Assembly: GCA_963971425.1 (NCBI GenBank)
Contig: OZ020523.1
Span: 9,854,867 to 9,918,866 of the forward strand
DNA: 64,000 nucleotides
Direction: 5' to 3'
From: Bryoerythrophyllum caledonicum
Lineage: Eukaryota > Streptophyta > Bryopsida > Pottiales > Pottiaceae
Positions 23,227-36,649 of this stretch are shown here, one piece after another. The notes beneath the pieces were generated by a model. That model was given only the letters and a program-made list of their open reading frames with translations, was not told the origin of the DNA and did not search any database. Made by a program: the position numbers and the translations under genes. Position 1 is the stretch's first letter; every line of letters starts with the position of its first letter.

Positions 23227-24788
23227 CGTGCTAAGCAAATGCTAACAATGAGGCTCGGACTTGGAAAGTGGGAGCTTTGAGAGTGCTTGGAGGCCAGGAC
23301 TTGGAATCGTTCAAGACGGAGACTTCGCCACGTCAGCCGAGGCGGCCAATCAGGAGGCCCCACCGGGATCCCATGTGGCACGCCGCGTGGGGCGACACGT
23401 GCCGGTCACTCTGAGGGCATAACAGTCATCATACGTAGCTAATTGTATGTAGTATTTTTAAATTGATATTGATTAAGTATAAAGTGGATATTTTAAGGTG
23501 GATATTAATTAAGTATAAAGTATTTATTAGAGGAAATTTTATAAATTGAATCCAATTACTAAGTTTATTTTTTTAATTCATTTTGTTTAGTGAATCACGT
23601 TTTTTTTTTTTGTTAATGCTTGTAGCTTTTTAGTGGGTTGACCGCCTTTTTCCTAATTAGAATGTAAAAATGGATTGGATAGTACAGAAAAGTAATGGAT
23701 TGTGGCATTTGAAATAAGCAAAACCTAAACCCTTAATCTATGGGCAGTATTTAAAAACTTGAATTTTATACCCTATACCCCTAAACCTATGGGCAATCTT
23801 ATAAATTTTTATTGAGAATTTCAACTATTTGAAATTATTGAGGGTTGTTGTCTTGTGGGCAGTAAATTGTAAGAGGTGAGCATTGAGCAATCAAATTTAG
23901 GGTTTAGGGTTAAAGATTTAGGATTTAGGGTTTGTATTTTAGATTTTGTGTAGAATGGTACATGAAATCAATATGCTCTTGTATGAATATAATGTACCTA
24001 CAAATTAGGCCACTATTTAATAAATTATTCAAATCTTTCTACATCAAAATTTATGTTACACTTTACTACTTTGTAAGCATAATAGTATGTTACAAAAACT
24101 CAACTAGTAACTTGTGACCTAATTACAACAATAGCACATTGAATGAATGTTGTGCAAACAAAATAGATTCAATTTATCATCTTAGTTACAAATAATCACA
24201 TTCTATCATGTAATTAGGGTTGACCAAAAAAAATACACTAAAATTTGATATGAAATCAATCTTCCAAAGGTTCTTAGAAGATGGAAAAAATGGAACAAGT
24301 ATTGTTTTCTAGACCACCAGTTTATATTAGTGAAATAAAACTTAAAGAAATATTTGGATTTATTACTTATTTCAGCGTGAATAAAAAACAATCAAATATA
24401 CAAGTTGTTACTCAAGAAATTCCTCAAAAGAATGTACGAAAATATATGGAGTTTTGATTTTGGATGATGACATATGCATTCTTCAAATAATAAATGCATA
24501 TGGATATTAAATGCAAATATGATGTCTATAAAAATAAAATAAAACGGAATTTGAATCAAAATTAATATGAAGAACATATTTAAGATTAACAACTTGAAAG
24601 CAAGAAGCAATATTGTTCAAAGATTTATTTTTATTGGAATTCGTCAAAAATTAAGTTATTGTTATTTCTAAAATCAATATAGAAGAATTATGATTTATCC
24701 AAAGCATGAGAAAAGAAAAAAGTTAAAAATCTCAAACTCGTAGAATTTTTAAGAGGTAGAGAAGTTCTTGGAAACTTGAAGAAACATC
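23227..24788. promoter_or_regulatory. Divergent intergenic region between MINPP and CFAP57
   Basis: Shared upstream region of about 1.5 kb. The first 200 bp are GC-rich (probable MINPP promoter and leader); the rest is very AT-rich. Telomere-like TTTAGGGTTTAGGGTT and related copies lie at 23895-23935. No ORF resembles a protein. No clear TATA box could be assigned among the many AT runs. Confidence 0.5.
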
Positions 24789-27700
24789 ATGGCTTTGGCT
24801 TCACTTATTCCACATTATGTGTTTGGAGCAAAATCAAGTATTAAAAATTCATTATTTTTTGTTGATGAATTTATAGTTGTTTATCCGGCTGGACATAATT
24901 TAGTGTTTTGGAATATTGCTGAAAAGTCTCAAAGAATAATATCAGGGTCCCCGGATACAGATGGAATTACATCTATTGTTTTAACTCCAAATAAAAAACA
25001 AATTGCAGTGGCAGAAAGAGTACTTCCTTTAAAAGATTCTAAAATTCAATCTTTGGCAGGTTAATATCCATTCTTGAGTTATCGTAATCAAATATGAAAT
25101 TTGAGGGTCAAATATGCAATTTTTATGTATTTGATGTTGGTTATGGCACTCAATTTGTTGTGTATTTCAATCTTTGTTTACACCACAGACTGCGTAGTTT
25201 TTGTTCTTGTGGTTAACCTGAGACCATTTTATAAACTACATTTAAGAAATTGAAAGAAAGAATAAACTATATGAATGATGATTTGAATTTTTTTGTAATA
25301 TCAACATTGAATAAATAGGTAATTTTCCTGAGTAACAAGAGATACTAATACTTTGGATGATAAATGAGTTGGTGTAGATGGCCAATCAAAATATCCCATT
25401 ATAAGTATATATGATACAAACTCATTGAAGAAGAAGAAGCTTTTAAGTGGACATGATGTTGGATCAAAAGAATATGTATCCATTGCAATTACATCCGATA
25501 CAAAGACAATCGTTGCCCAAGGTAATTTAAAGTCTAATTGTATATTTTAGTTTTATTTTGATTTTTTTGAAGATTGAATGAGAAGAACTTGTTGTTTTTT
25601 AATATTTTGAATCATACAATTTTATTATTGGCTAAAGGTGGAGGTCCTGAATGGAACTTAGTAATATGGAATTTGGATAAACAAAAAGTCATGGCATCAA
25701 CCAAAGTTTCACATCAAGGAAGTGATGCTTATCAAGTTTTGTGAATTCAAACTCTCATTGTATCAAAATCAAGTTTAGAAGCATGTATTATAAATAAGAT
25801 ACAATATCTATCAAATTTTTGTTTATATTCATGAGAACAATATAAGTATGTGTTTTATTATTTTGATCATTTGTTTTAAAAAACACGAATTCAACTTGAT
25901 GATGACAACGGCTTGTAGGTTCAATGTTGTCCTCAAAATGTGAGTTTGATAACAAGTGTAGGAGTTAATTTTGCTAAAACGTATAAAGCAACGGAGACAC
26001 AATTAAGACCTGTTACAACGGGTCTTACGCAAAAGGATAATGTGATCTTTGTATGCCATACTTGGCTTGTTGAAAAGAAAGAAGAAGACGAAGATGAAGC
26101 CTTTGATGTTGATAGTAGCGAGATTCAAAAGGATGGCTTGTGCATATATTCAATCAATACGGGGGATATTCTACTTGTTGATGGGGGTGAGGTCCGTTTC
26201 ACATCAAATTAGTATTTGTTCAATCTTGTGCATTAAATCATAGGTCAATTTTATTGAATTTCAAACTTTTAGAGTTTCATTGCATTCATAATAATTCACA
26301 AAATCAACATTCTTTATATATTCAAATCAATGTTACAGATTGTGAATACAATATGTGCAAATGAAAATCAAATTGATATAGTAGAGGCAATCATTCAATA
26401 TTCAAAAGGATTCATTTGCGGAACAAGAACAGGACTTGTATGTTTATATGAAAAACAAGAATCCGGAGAATTTCAGTACAAAAAGGTATAAACTATTTTT
26501 ACAATTTTGTAGTATTGGAAAATTTTGATTTACATTCAACTTCTTTATGTATTTTTTGAATCAGAATTAAAGTTATCTACAAACTTTTAAAACAAACTTC
26601 TAATGTTATTTTTTAAAAAACTAATGATAATGTAATTTATCGATATTTAGATCAACACTATAAAAATGGAAACCAAAGGAATGAAAGTACAAAGTGTAGC
26701 TATGTCGCCTGGTGAAGATTGGTTGGTATGTTCAATGGAAAACAATCAATTGATAGCATTTCCATTTCAAAACCTTGACATGGTTAAACCTAATGAAGTT
26801 CCAAAAGACATGATAGTTCAAGTGAGTTTTTTATATTATCCATCACATACCTTTATTATGCTTTTTAGATATGTGCATTATAACCTCAATTCAAATGATG
26901 GTGTACACATTTATGTTTTGAGGTGTTATATGTTTTAATGATAAAAAATTCCACATAGTTGATTAAATTATATCATTATGAAAATTTAACATTGTCTAAT
27001 AAATGACTAATTGCAAGATAAATTCAAAATACCTTTTTTTTCTTGAACCGTGTCCAATGTAGGCATTTCATACAAATATAATAACAGGAATGAGCATGTG
27101 TTTGAGACGCCCAATTATTGCAACATCTAGTCTAGATAAAAGTGTAAGAATATGGAATTATGTCAACAGATCTGTTGAGCTTATTGGATGGTATCCAGAA
27201 GATGCTCTTTCAATATCAATACATCCTAGTGGTAAATAACATAAATACTCACTTGAATTCAAACATATATGTTAGTCTTCATTATGATGTAAATGAAAGA
27301 GTACTAAAAATATACTAAATTACTAAATGAATTTAAAATACCAAATGTTTATAAGATTTTGTATCATGCAATTGAACAAAGTATATATGAAAGGATTTCT
27401 TTTTAAGAATTTAATAAAAGGTATGAGAATCATGTAGAAAATAAAAGGTAACACTTTAAGACAATCATGTGGATTTGATGAAGGTTATCAAATACTTGTG
27501 GGTTTTGTTGACAAGCTTCGATTAATGAATTTACTTTTGGAGGAGATTAAAATAGTAAAGGAATTTAATGTAAAAAGTTCAAGTGAATGTGTTTTTAGTA
27601 CCGGAGGTCAATATTTTGCAGCAACACATGCTAATGCTGTACATATTTTTGAGACATACACATGCACAAGTATTGGAAACCTACATGCTCATAGCGGAAA

Positions 27701-30700
27701 AGTATGTAATTTCTATAAAAAGATATAATACAAGTGTAAAATTGTATAGTAACATCATTTTTTTACTATAGCCATTAGTAGATTTATGTAGTTGTAGTTA
27801 ACAACATATGCTTCTACCATTGAGTGTAGTGGCAAATAAAAATGATCACACTATATATTTCTATAATTATATAGATGGTTACAATTAGTTGCTTTTTTAA
27901 GATGGAAATCAAATAATATTACTTTAAATATTGGATTTCATTGAAAACAACAAAATGCATGTTACAAACTTAACCATCTTATAAGTTCATTTACATTCTA
28001 CATAAGATTTCAAAATAAAGAAAATCTTTAACAAATAGATATTATTGTATTTAAATATTGGTTTTTTACACCATGTGATTTTGAATGTTTTGCACAAATA
28101 CTAAGTTTCACATTCATACAACTAAATGATAGTATTTTGAAACTAAAGGTTCGAGGGTTAGCATGGTCGTCTGATGATACTAATATTTTAACGGCTGGAA
28201 TTGATGGAGCCGTATATGAATGGGAGTTAAAAACTTTAAAGCGTGTACGTGAAAATGTAGTGAAAGGTTGTATGTATTCAAGTGTTGCACTTGTTAAAGA
28301 TTCACCAACCTTTTTTGGAGTAGGTTCAGATAAAAAACTCAAAGAACTTGATGATTCTATAGTCTTAAAGGTATATCCATAAATCATTATTACAATCAAA
28401 TCCATTGATTTCATTTAACAAAAATATTATAATATTTCAAAACATTTGTAGTATAATACTAATAGTAGTGTTTGAAATATTTCTAAAACTATAAGTTAAC
28501 TTCCTTTGAGTAAACTTCCAATTGGTTCAATGATTATTTTCATCCAAATAACCTCTTCACTTAAAAATTGAATGTTTGATTTTGTTTATTATTAATTAAA
28601 GATTAATTTTAATCATTCATTTGTCTACTAAAGATATGAACTCCGGTCTCCGAAGGAGGCCAATATGAATAAAGTGTTTGTTCATCATGTATCACTAATT
28701 TATCTCTATTATAGAGCTATATAAGTATTGTAGCATTGACTCAAGTTAAGCTTCCCTTTGGAAGTCGTTTACTATTTGCTGGAACGGAAAGTGGTAGTAT
28801 GCGTGCCTATAAATTTCCACTATCAGGTAGTTCCTATTCCAAAAAAAATGATTTCTTAAACTAATTTTAACTCACAATATAATTTACTTTTACAAATCAT
28901 TTTTATTGATTTTAGATAGTTATTAATATCACATATCACTACATTGTGAATAAGACATAATAATCAAATGATTGATCTTTTCTCTAAACTTCTTCAAAGC
29001 ATTAAATTTCTTTCCAATTTATCTATAGAATAAAACCATTAAAATCTCATTTAAACTTAATGTCAATTCAATAAAACTACACTTGGAAGAAAAGACATTG
29101 TGAGCAAGATGAATTCATTCAATAGTTTTTATATTTAAGTAGTTTCCATAGTAGAATATAAATTAAACATATTTTGATAATATTTAATTATAATTTTCTT
29201 ATATGATTAATTTTTTTTAATCTATATATATTGATCATTTAACACTTGTGATATTTTGTAATAAACAAACATAGTCCACTTCCAACATCAAATTTGTTGA
29301 GAGTCTCAATGACGCAGTGTTAATCATTTAACACTTGTAATATTTTATGATAAGTGTAGGAGATTTTTATGAAGTTCGTGCATGCACCGGCGCTATAACA
29401 CGTGTGTGCATTAGTGCTGATGGATTACAACTTGCATGTGCCGGAGAAGATGGTAGCATTGTAATGTTTGACATTCGCGATAAAGAAAGAAAAGTTGGTC
29501 CTAGGAGAGATAAAGATGCACTTGAATGGTCTTCCGAAGTTATGATTAACAAAAATGATATGGAAGAATTACGTCAAAATTGCATGGAATTAGAAAATAA
29601 GGTATTTGATTAGATGATATTGTATCATTGATTTTGATTGAACACAATATTATTGATCAATATTAGATGAAGTAAGTAATACGTATAATTTTATAGAATC
29701 TACTAACGTCAATGTAGATTGTAAATTTAGGTGGTTGAAACTGCAACACGTTGTGAGTATGAACTTAAAGCAAAAGATGTTGAATTCAAAGAACAAATGA
29801 AAGCAACAATAGATAGATTTACAGCAGAGATTGATGAGTTACTAGTAAAAATTGAAACCATGATACAACAAAGAGCACAAGAGGTATTCAAATATTTATA
29901 TTGTGAATGTCTTGATGTGTGTGTGTATTATATATATTAGTGTGGATCCCCGTTGTCTCCAACAAGGCAAAGGCAGTTCTTTAAGACTAAGGTAGAGGCA
30001 TCCAATTCCAATCACTTAAGCCACATGGGGACTCAAATGACATTGTATGTCAAAAACATTTATGTAGAAAGATGCGGAATTAGGATTGAAACTCATCAAA
30101 TATTTTTTCAATTTTTAATCTCAAAGATTTGGAATTGATATAGAATTTAAAAGCCCAAAAACCACCAGAGTCCATAATCAAACTATAGAGTAGGTGAGAT
30201 TTGGTGCCTTCCTTTGCCCAATGCCAATAAGTGAGGGTGAGTAAGGGGCGGTTTACACTACGGACCAAGAATTCGTCACATGCACCTCTAAAATATGTGA
30301 TTGGCTCCATCAACTCATCCCGGGATGACTTGGGTTTACACTACAAGGAAAAAAAAAGTGACCAAAAGAATTGAGGTCCTGAAAAGGCCTAGAAATAGGC
30401 CTAGTGGATAATGTTGAACAGTCTCTGAGATTTTAAGGTGAGAGAGGCAAAAAGGGTTCTGTCATTGCCGAACGAGGAGACCATGGGCCTGAAATGCCAT
30501 TTTATTATTTTTAATTTGATTTTTTTTTAAATTATAAAATAAAAATTAAAAAATTGAGGGGGCCAAATGTTACTGTAGATACAATGGCGGCCACCCTTTT
30601 TGTCTTTTTGGCTTGTTTTTTTTTCTTTGGTTTTTTAGGCGAAACTGCCCTTTTTAGGCATTCATTAAAAAAATCAGCACGCCTACTTTTTAAAATATGG

Positions 30701-33700
30701 TCATTCCTCCCGGTCCAAGTTCGGTTTACACTTAGTGAGAGGCCCAAGGGCTTTTAAAATTACATTTTTTTGAAGTGTGACCATGGAATTACTCCATTTT
30801 CCTTGGTCATGGCTCTTGGTCTGTAGTGTAAACCACCCCTTAACCCCTAAAGGACCAAAGTCCCCTCGGGGGACATTTTGAGTTCGGATAAGGTACCACG
30901 TTCTCAATTCTAGGCATTATTTTCTGAGATTTTTCATTGAATGGACAACTTTTGATTAGCTTTGCGTAGACATAAATTTTGTAGAATTCCGACTTACGGT
31001 TGAAACGTTGCAATTTATTTTCACTTACATATACAAATAGTGCAGCAGTTTAGTGTGACAAATCACAAATACTGTCACTAAACTTTAATAACTTCTAAAT
31101 TCAATAGAAATTCGAGTTTTTGTCCATTTAATAGAAAGAAAATTTCCTCTTGGAAAGAAAATTGAGACATTTCCATCTACCGTACGGATTCATGAATTTC
31201 AAAAATTTGAGAAGGATATGGTATATGCAAAATATAAAGTGTACTGTTGATTCTCAGCACATAGTTGCATTGCAGGATCTTTTAGGACATCTTCTACACC
31301 TCTTCTACTTCTAAAATTTGGTTCTCATGTGCCTAACATGATCTTTTTCAAGTTAACACAATAAATTCACGGCCTTTAGTGCAAAAAGTTGCCATCGAAG
31401 GTGGTCGAAGTTTGTTGAAGGTGTTTAGTATGACCTCAAAAAGAGATTATGTCTCACTTCAAAGGCTGATATCTTTCAATCTGTGCGGTCAAACTTACCA
31501 AAATTTTCACCACGCACTCTCATACAACTCTAGTACAAGATTCTATAGTGAAATTTTCAGAAAAAACATTTTGCATCATTTTGTATTGAATGCGCTGAAA
31601 ATGGTAGTCGTGGAGTGACTTTGAGGGGAAAATGTCTTGGTCCTTTAGGGATTAAAGAGAGAAGACATGCCATGGATAACCAACTCATGGAGGGTACCCA
31701 ATGTCGATTGGCCTTGTTTGACTTTTGAAGCAATGCCACCAATGAGAGCTCAATTGAGGTGGAGCAACCCAAAATTGGACACTTGATGACCGAATGCCGA
31801 TAATGACTGGTGTTTTCAGATTTTGAGTTATTAATTTTGGGTCGCTTCATGCATTTACCATTTTCATGCACCATTCCATGTATACTCTACTGATCGAAAT
31901 TGGGTGGCCGATTGGAATTGGGTGCCTCTACCTTATTACCTAGTGCTAGATTGTAGCTCCACAACAAGGTCTTATGCACTTGGGTTTTGGCTAGACATGG
32001 CATCACCTATAATTTATTATATAAATATGTATATACATATTCATATATTAGGCATAACAACTAACTCTTATATTTTTGTAATTTGATTTTTATAAGATAT
32101 AAACTTGTTTTTTTTTGTTTTTTTCATGCTATGGTATGATAATAATTAAGTATCTCATTTAAAAATAAAGTTGTGTTTAGAAGTAATACGTTATGTAATA
32201 AAAGATAGGAACTTGAACATGAACAAAAAAGAGTGGAAGTTGAAAAGCAAAATGTCAAAATATTACAAGATGTTGAAGCAGAGTTTCACACAAAAATATT
32301 GATTGAAAATGCCAGGTAAACCAATCTAAATTTAAAGTTGTATATTTTACCGTGCCTAATGGAATATATAGATTTCTTTTCTTCAGTCTTGATTCTTTTC
32401 ATTTTTGCAAATTGTTACATTCAAGAATTTGAAAAAGGGCTATCTACATCTTTACAAAGAGTATTAAATCTAAAATTCTACATTTGTGTAGTTGATTCAA
32501 ATTATTATATTTTGCTCATATTATGAGTTTTTCTTAATCTAATAAATATACCAAAAATATACACATAGATATAATACATTGGAACAAGAAAAAATAATGT
32601 CAGATGCTCATTGGCAAGAAGAAATGACTCTTGCAAATCATCTTAATGAGAAAGCTATGATGGTAATATATACATGTGTGTTTTATATACCAAAATAATC
32701 TAAAATTATATTTCTTATTGTATATAAGAAAATTTAATTATGAAAAATGAAAAGATTGGAATCTTAAACAAACCTCAAAGTTTAATATATATATAGTATA
32801 ATATACATATATATAATTCTTAATCAAGGTATTCTATGAGATTGTATATATTCTTACATTGTAGGATCTGATTGAGGCATATGAAGATAAACTTGATGGA
32901 GAAAAAGCTGCATATCAACAATTAAAAAAAGATAAAGAACAAGCTTACCTTGATTTTGCAGAAGTTCGTCGTCAACATGAAGAAGATCAAGATCAAGAAA
33001 TAGAAGAGACAAAACAAAGGTGGATTCAAATTATATTCAAATTTAAGATACTTTTCAAACACAATTTTTTATAAATGAAAAGTACATAATATTGAATTTA
33101 TATATTATAGTATAAGACACATTTATTCAATTAATTACTAATCCAATGAACACACAAGCACCTTAATGGTGCTCCTTATTTATTACTTTATTATCATGTC
33201 TTTCATAACACAAAATTAAAAAATAGTTATCTACTATAAGATAAACCTTCTAATATTGTGCACCAAAAGATATGAACTTTTCTACGTGCTAAATTCACTT
33301 TTTACAATCATGAATAATCATAATTCTAGTATAATATTGGACTTGAACCATTGACTTTTTTAGTGTACAATTTTCACACCTATTTTCACACTACATACAT
33401 GTCAACTAAAATTTTCATTATAAATCAAGAAATCAATCAAATACATTGCATCATTATTTTTTCATATCCAATTAAAACCAAATAATTATTGGTGAAAATT
33501 CACATACATATGGTTTGAAATGGAAAATATTACATTCTACATATTATTGATTTTATTATAATTATACACATCATGGAAAATATTACATTCTACATATTAT
33601 TGATTTTATTATAATTATACACATCATGGAAAATAGAAAAAAATCTTGAAATACTAAAATTCAATCATGGATTGCAGTATGATTTTTTATATTATATGCA

Positions 33701-36649
33701 TATTATTTTAAATACGTGAGTTTCAACTATATTAGTGATGAAACATATATATAAATATTGGTTCTTGAATATGGATCTTTGGTGCTAGCTATGAAAAAAA
33801 GATTTCAGTAGAAAAAGATATAATTCTACGTCTTAAAGGAGAATGTGGCATTTTGAAAAAGAAAGCGTTGGAATTTGCAAAGGAAGTAGAAACCGAAAGA
33901 GAAGAACTAAGACATGTGTTTCAACAAAAGAAGGAATTACATGAAATTATAGCAATATTTGAACGTGATGTGTTGTAAGAATATAGATAAAACTCATCTT
34001 AATTATTTTTTTGAGTTTTTGAAGAATTCAATAGAAATTTAAGATTTCATGAATTTGTAACATTTTTATTGTTTATTATGCAATAATTGATGTTAAAGAC
34101 AAGTGCTTTCTATCATTCCTTTGATGATTGTATTTACTATATTTAGCTTGTATTTTGTCACGTATAAATGCTTCATTACAATAGGTTGGTCCAAAAATGA
34201 TTTTGAACAAAATAAAAACAAATTTTTAAGGAAAGTATTGAAAATTAAGGATAACTTTACTCATGTTTTCTAACATTTAAAAATAAATAAAATGACATTT
34301 ATTCTACTATGAATTATAGTAATTTTTTCCTTAGAAAAAGTAATTTATATATACAAAATAATGTTCATTTATGATGAATGGTATACCACTAGTGATGCTT
34401 TGATAGTTGAGTTTTAAATTATTGCATGCGTAATAGTAGTAGGAACTAAGGCCTTTAAAGAAGGTCGGCGTGGATAGAGTGTCTATTTGTTCCTGTCACT
34501 ATATTGTTGTCCACAAGACAAGGATGAAATTGCATGCATATAATATATCTCCATTCAAATTCATTCATTTGTAGACAATTGAAGAGAGACATTCAAGAAA
34601 GAGATGAAATCATTATTGAAAGAGAAAGGAAGATTTATGATTCAAAGAGGGAAAAACAAGTATACAACTCAATTAACATATTACTTATAAATTTTAAAAC
34701 TTATAAAAAACTTAATTTCAAGCAAGTTCTACACTGTATGACATACAACATCTCTAATTAAATCCAAATTCTTGCATTTTCTACATACAAATTATGTCTT
34801 GAATATAATATCAAAGTCTGTATTTAAATATTTATATAATCATTCAGCTTCTAATATTGTTGAAAATTTTATATCAGGAATTAGAAAATTTTAAATTTGT
34901 GCTAGAACATAAGCTTGGTGAAATAAAAGAACAAGTGGCCCCCCGAGAACTTGAAATAAAAGAAACAAGAGAAATTGTAGTAAAAATGGAAGCAGAGTTG
35001 GTTAGGTAATAAATCATTAGATTTGTCTGTATTTATAATCTATTTAGAATGTATTGTGCCATTTGAAGGAATTCTTTGAATGTGCACTTTCACTAGAATT
35101 TGGCTTATAGTAGAAAAAATGTTGAGTTTTATATTACAATTATGTATGAAAAAATTGAAATATGATTGCTACGTACAATTCTTGAATTATGATTTCTACA
35201 CAAGTCTTACAAGTATAAGCATAATATTTCACATGTTTGGTTATTAAATGATTATTTTTGTTCATTTAAAATCATTTTCAAATTTGTAGGGCACATACTA
35301 TTATGGAAAAACAAAAATTTGAAGTGGCTGATATGAAATTAATAGTAGAAGGAGCTAAAAATGAAGGAAAAAAGATACGTCAACAAATTACAGATAGTAG
35401 AACATTGTTACAACGTTTCCAACACGATTTTTACATCTTGAATATAAACTTTGAGGTGTGTATAATTTTATTTTAAGATTTTTATTATTATGATTAATGT
35501 TCAATAAAATGCACTATTTTTTTTATTATCATTTTAAGATTTGTATGCATAAATATTGATTTTAGTCCCAAAAGTCTAAAATCTAACGATAAAACTTTAA
35601 ATTTGTGTATTTATTATATATTCATAAACTTGATAATTAAACTCATTTTTATAATAATTTGTAATTTTAGGCATCACAAGATGTAAAAGAGACCATACAA
35701 GAGATGTACAAAAAGTATGTTGTCGGTAAATTTACACTTGAAGAAATTGATCAAAATATAATTGTTGAATATGGTCGCCAACGCATGTTTCTTGAAAGAA
35801 AAGTAACTCATCTCTTTTATCTATAGTCTTTCTTATAAATTTGAAACTTCAACAATTAATTATGATTTTTCTTCTTTTATTATGAAGTACTTTATACTAG
35901 TACTTACAATTATATTTTTTAATTTTTAAAATTATTATCATTGATGCAAATATTTACTATCATTCTTTATTCAATATCATATGTTTATTGTATGTATGTT
36001 AGGATCTAAAACTAGAATCATTAGTTTCAATTAAAAACTAATATAATAATAATTCAAATATTTTTTAAAATGATATCTTATTAATGCGGAAACACCTGCT
36101 TTTCAAGTATGATGGATAAATGATACTATATTTATGATAAACATAAAGTTTTTCTATGATTGTAAGCTTATTTAAAAAACAATATCAAATAATATAGCCA
36201 ATTATATTTTGTCCATGATAACATTGTTTGATATGATATAGGTTGATAATCTTTCGAGGAAATTGTATCTTGAAAGTGAACACCATAGGGAATTGTATAC
36301 TCGAACATTAGAAGAAAACAAAGACCTGATGAAAAGGGTGGATTTTCTAACTCAAGATGCCATACAAGCTAAAGAACTACAAAAATTTAATGAAAAGAAA
36401 TCATCAAATGAAGTTACTACTCAAACTAAAGAACCTCGTCTAAAACAAATAAAAGTTCATGAAGTTCCAAGAATGAGTAATCTTGACATTATAAATTTAG
36501 AATCACATGTCCAAAATCTTGAACAAACAATGGTTCTACAAGCAGAAAGAATTAAATATCTCGAAGAATTGTTAGATAAAAGAGGAATAACACCAGAATT
36601 AAGACCAAAATCTAGACAAGAACTACCTCCCATGGACGCCGATTTGTAG
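24789..36649 (+). CDS. CFAP57: Cilia- and flagella-associated protein 57 (WD40 plus coiled coil), 21 exons, 1226 aa
   Basis: Exons: 24789-25059, 25378-25521, 25638-25735, 25919-26191, 26339-26485, 26651-26821, 27063-27231, 27484-27701, 28149-28370, 28715-28826, 29360-29601, 29731-29883, 32209-32315, 32569-32662, 32865-33019, 33789-33974, 34575-34659, 34878-35005, 35290-35455, 35671-35802, 36242-36649. All are in phase (3681 nt, stop TAG). Residues 1 to about 650 form WD40 propellers, e.g. FFVDEFIVVYPAGHNLVFWN, SSLDKSVRIWNY and VGFVDKLRLMNLL. From about 680 to the end it is charged coiled coil, including the family block KLKGECGILKKKALEF, EIQERDE-like heptads and VAPRELEIK. Length fits the usual 1250. 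The protein belongs to the inner-dynein-arm/axoneme machinery of motile cilia, so in a plant its role should be in sperm flagella. Donors of exons 3 (GTTTTG) and 4 (GTCCGT) are weak. Exon 8 start was chosen at 27484 by family length; 27448 is also open. Confidence 0.95.
28640..28700 (+). repeat. Short retroelement-tail-like repeat in CFAP57 intron 9
   Basis: The run from ggtctccgaaggaggcc to tgttcatcatg resembles 34445-34523 (intron 16) and the 3' region of the LINE fragment at about 45075-45150, all sharing GGC-x-TGAATAAAATGTTTGTTC-like sequence. Possibly a SINE, or a truncated LINE 3' end. Confidence 0.4.
30241..30843. mobile_element. MITE with GGGGYGGTTTACACTAC inverted ends
   Basis: The left end reads GTAAGGGGCGGTTTACACTA; the right end, reverse-complemented, reads TTAAGGGGTGGTTTACACTA, and the match continues through GACCAAGA. 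About 600 bp, no coding capacity. Subterminal copies of GGTTTACACT occur at about 30335 and 30721. It shares its right TTAA with the next element. Confidence 0.75.
30840..31655. mobile_element. TTAA MITE, CCCCTAAAGGACCAA ends, in CFAP57 intron 12
   Basis: Left end TTAACCCCTAAAGGACCAAA, right end (reverse complement) TTAATCCCTAAAGGACCAAG, TTAA on both sides, 816 bp. Same terminal family as 48060-49013 but a different interior. Noncoding. Confidence 0.8.
33520..33625. repeat. 53-bp tandem duplication in CFAP57 intron 15
   Basis: Two copies of a 53-bp AT-rich unit beginning atggaaaatattacattc, followed by a partial third copy. The copies appear identical, so the duplication is recent relative to the surrounding AT-rich intron. 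Confidence 0.9.
34440..34525 (+). repeat. Retroelement-tail-like repeat with hairpin in CFAP57 intron 16
   Basis: Contains GGTCGGCGTGGATAGAGTGT and a small hairpin TTGTC-CACAA-GACAA (34507-34521). The LINE fragment has the equivalent hairpin CATGTC-CATCA-GACATG in the same relative place. Lies just before exon 17. Confidence 0.4.

Larger units (their letters stand above)
29884..32208 (+). other. CFAP57 intron 12, expanded by nested mobile elements
   Basis: 2.3-kb intron where most neighbours are 80-770 bp. It holds two TTAA-flanked elements placed end to end (about 30241-30843 and 30840-31655). 29940-30240 and 31656-32208 show no coding potential or recognisable family. Confidence 0.8.
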
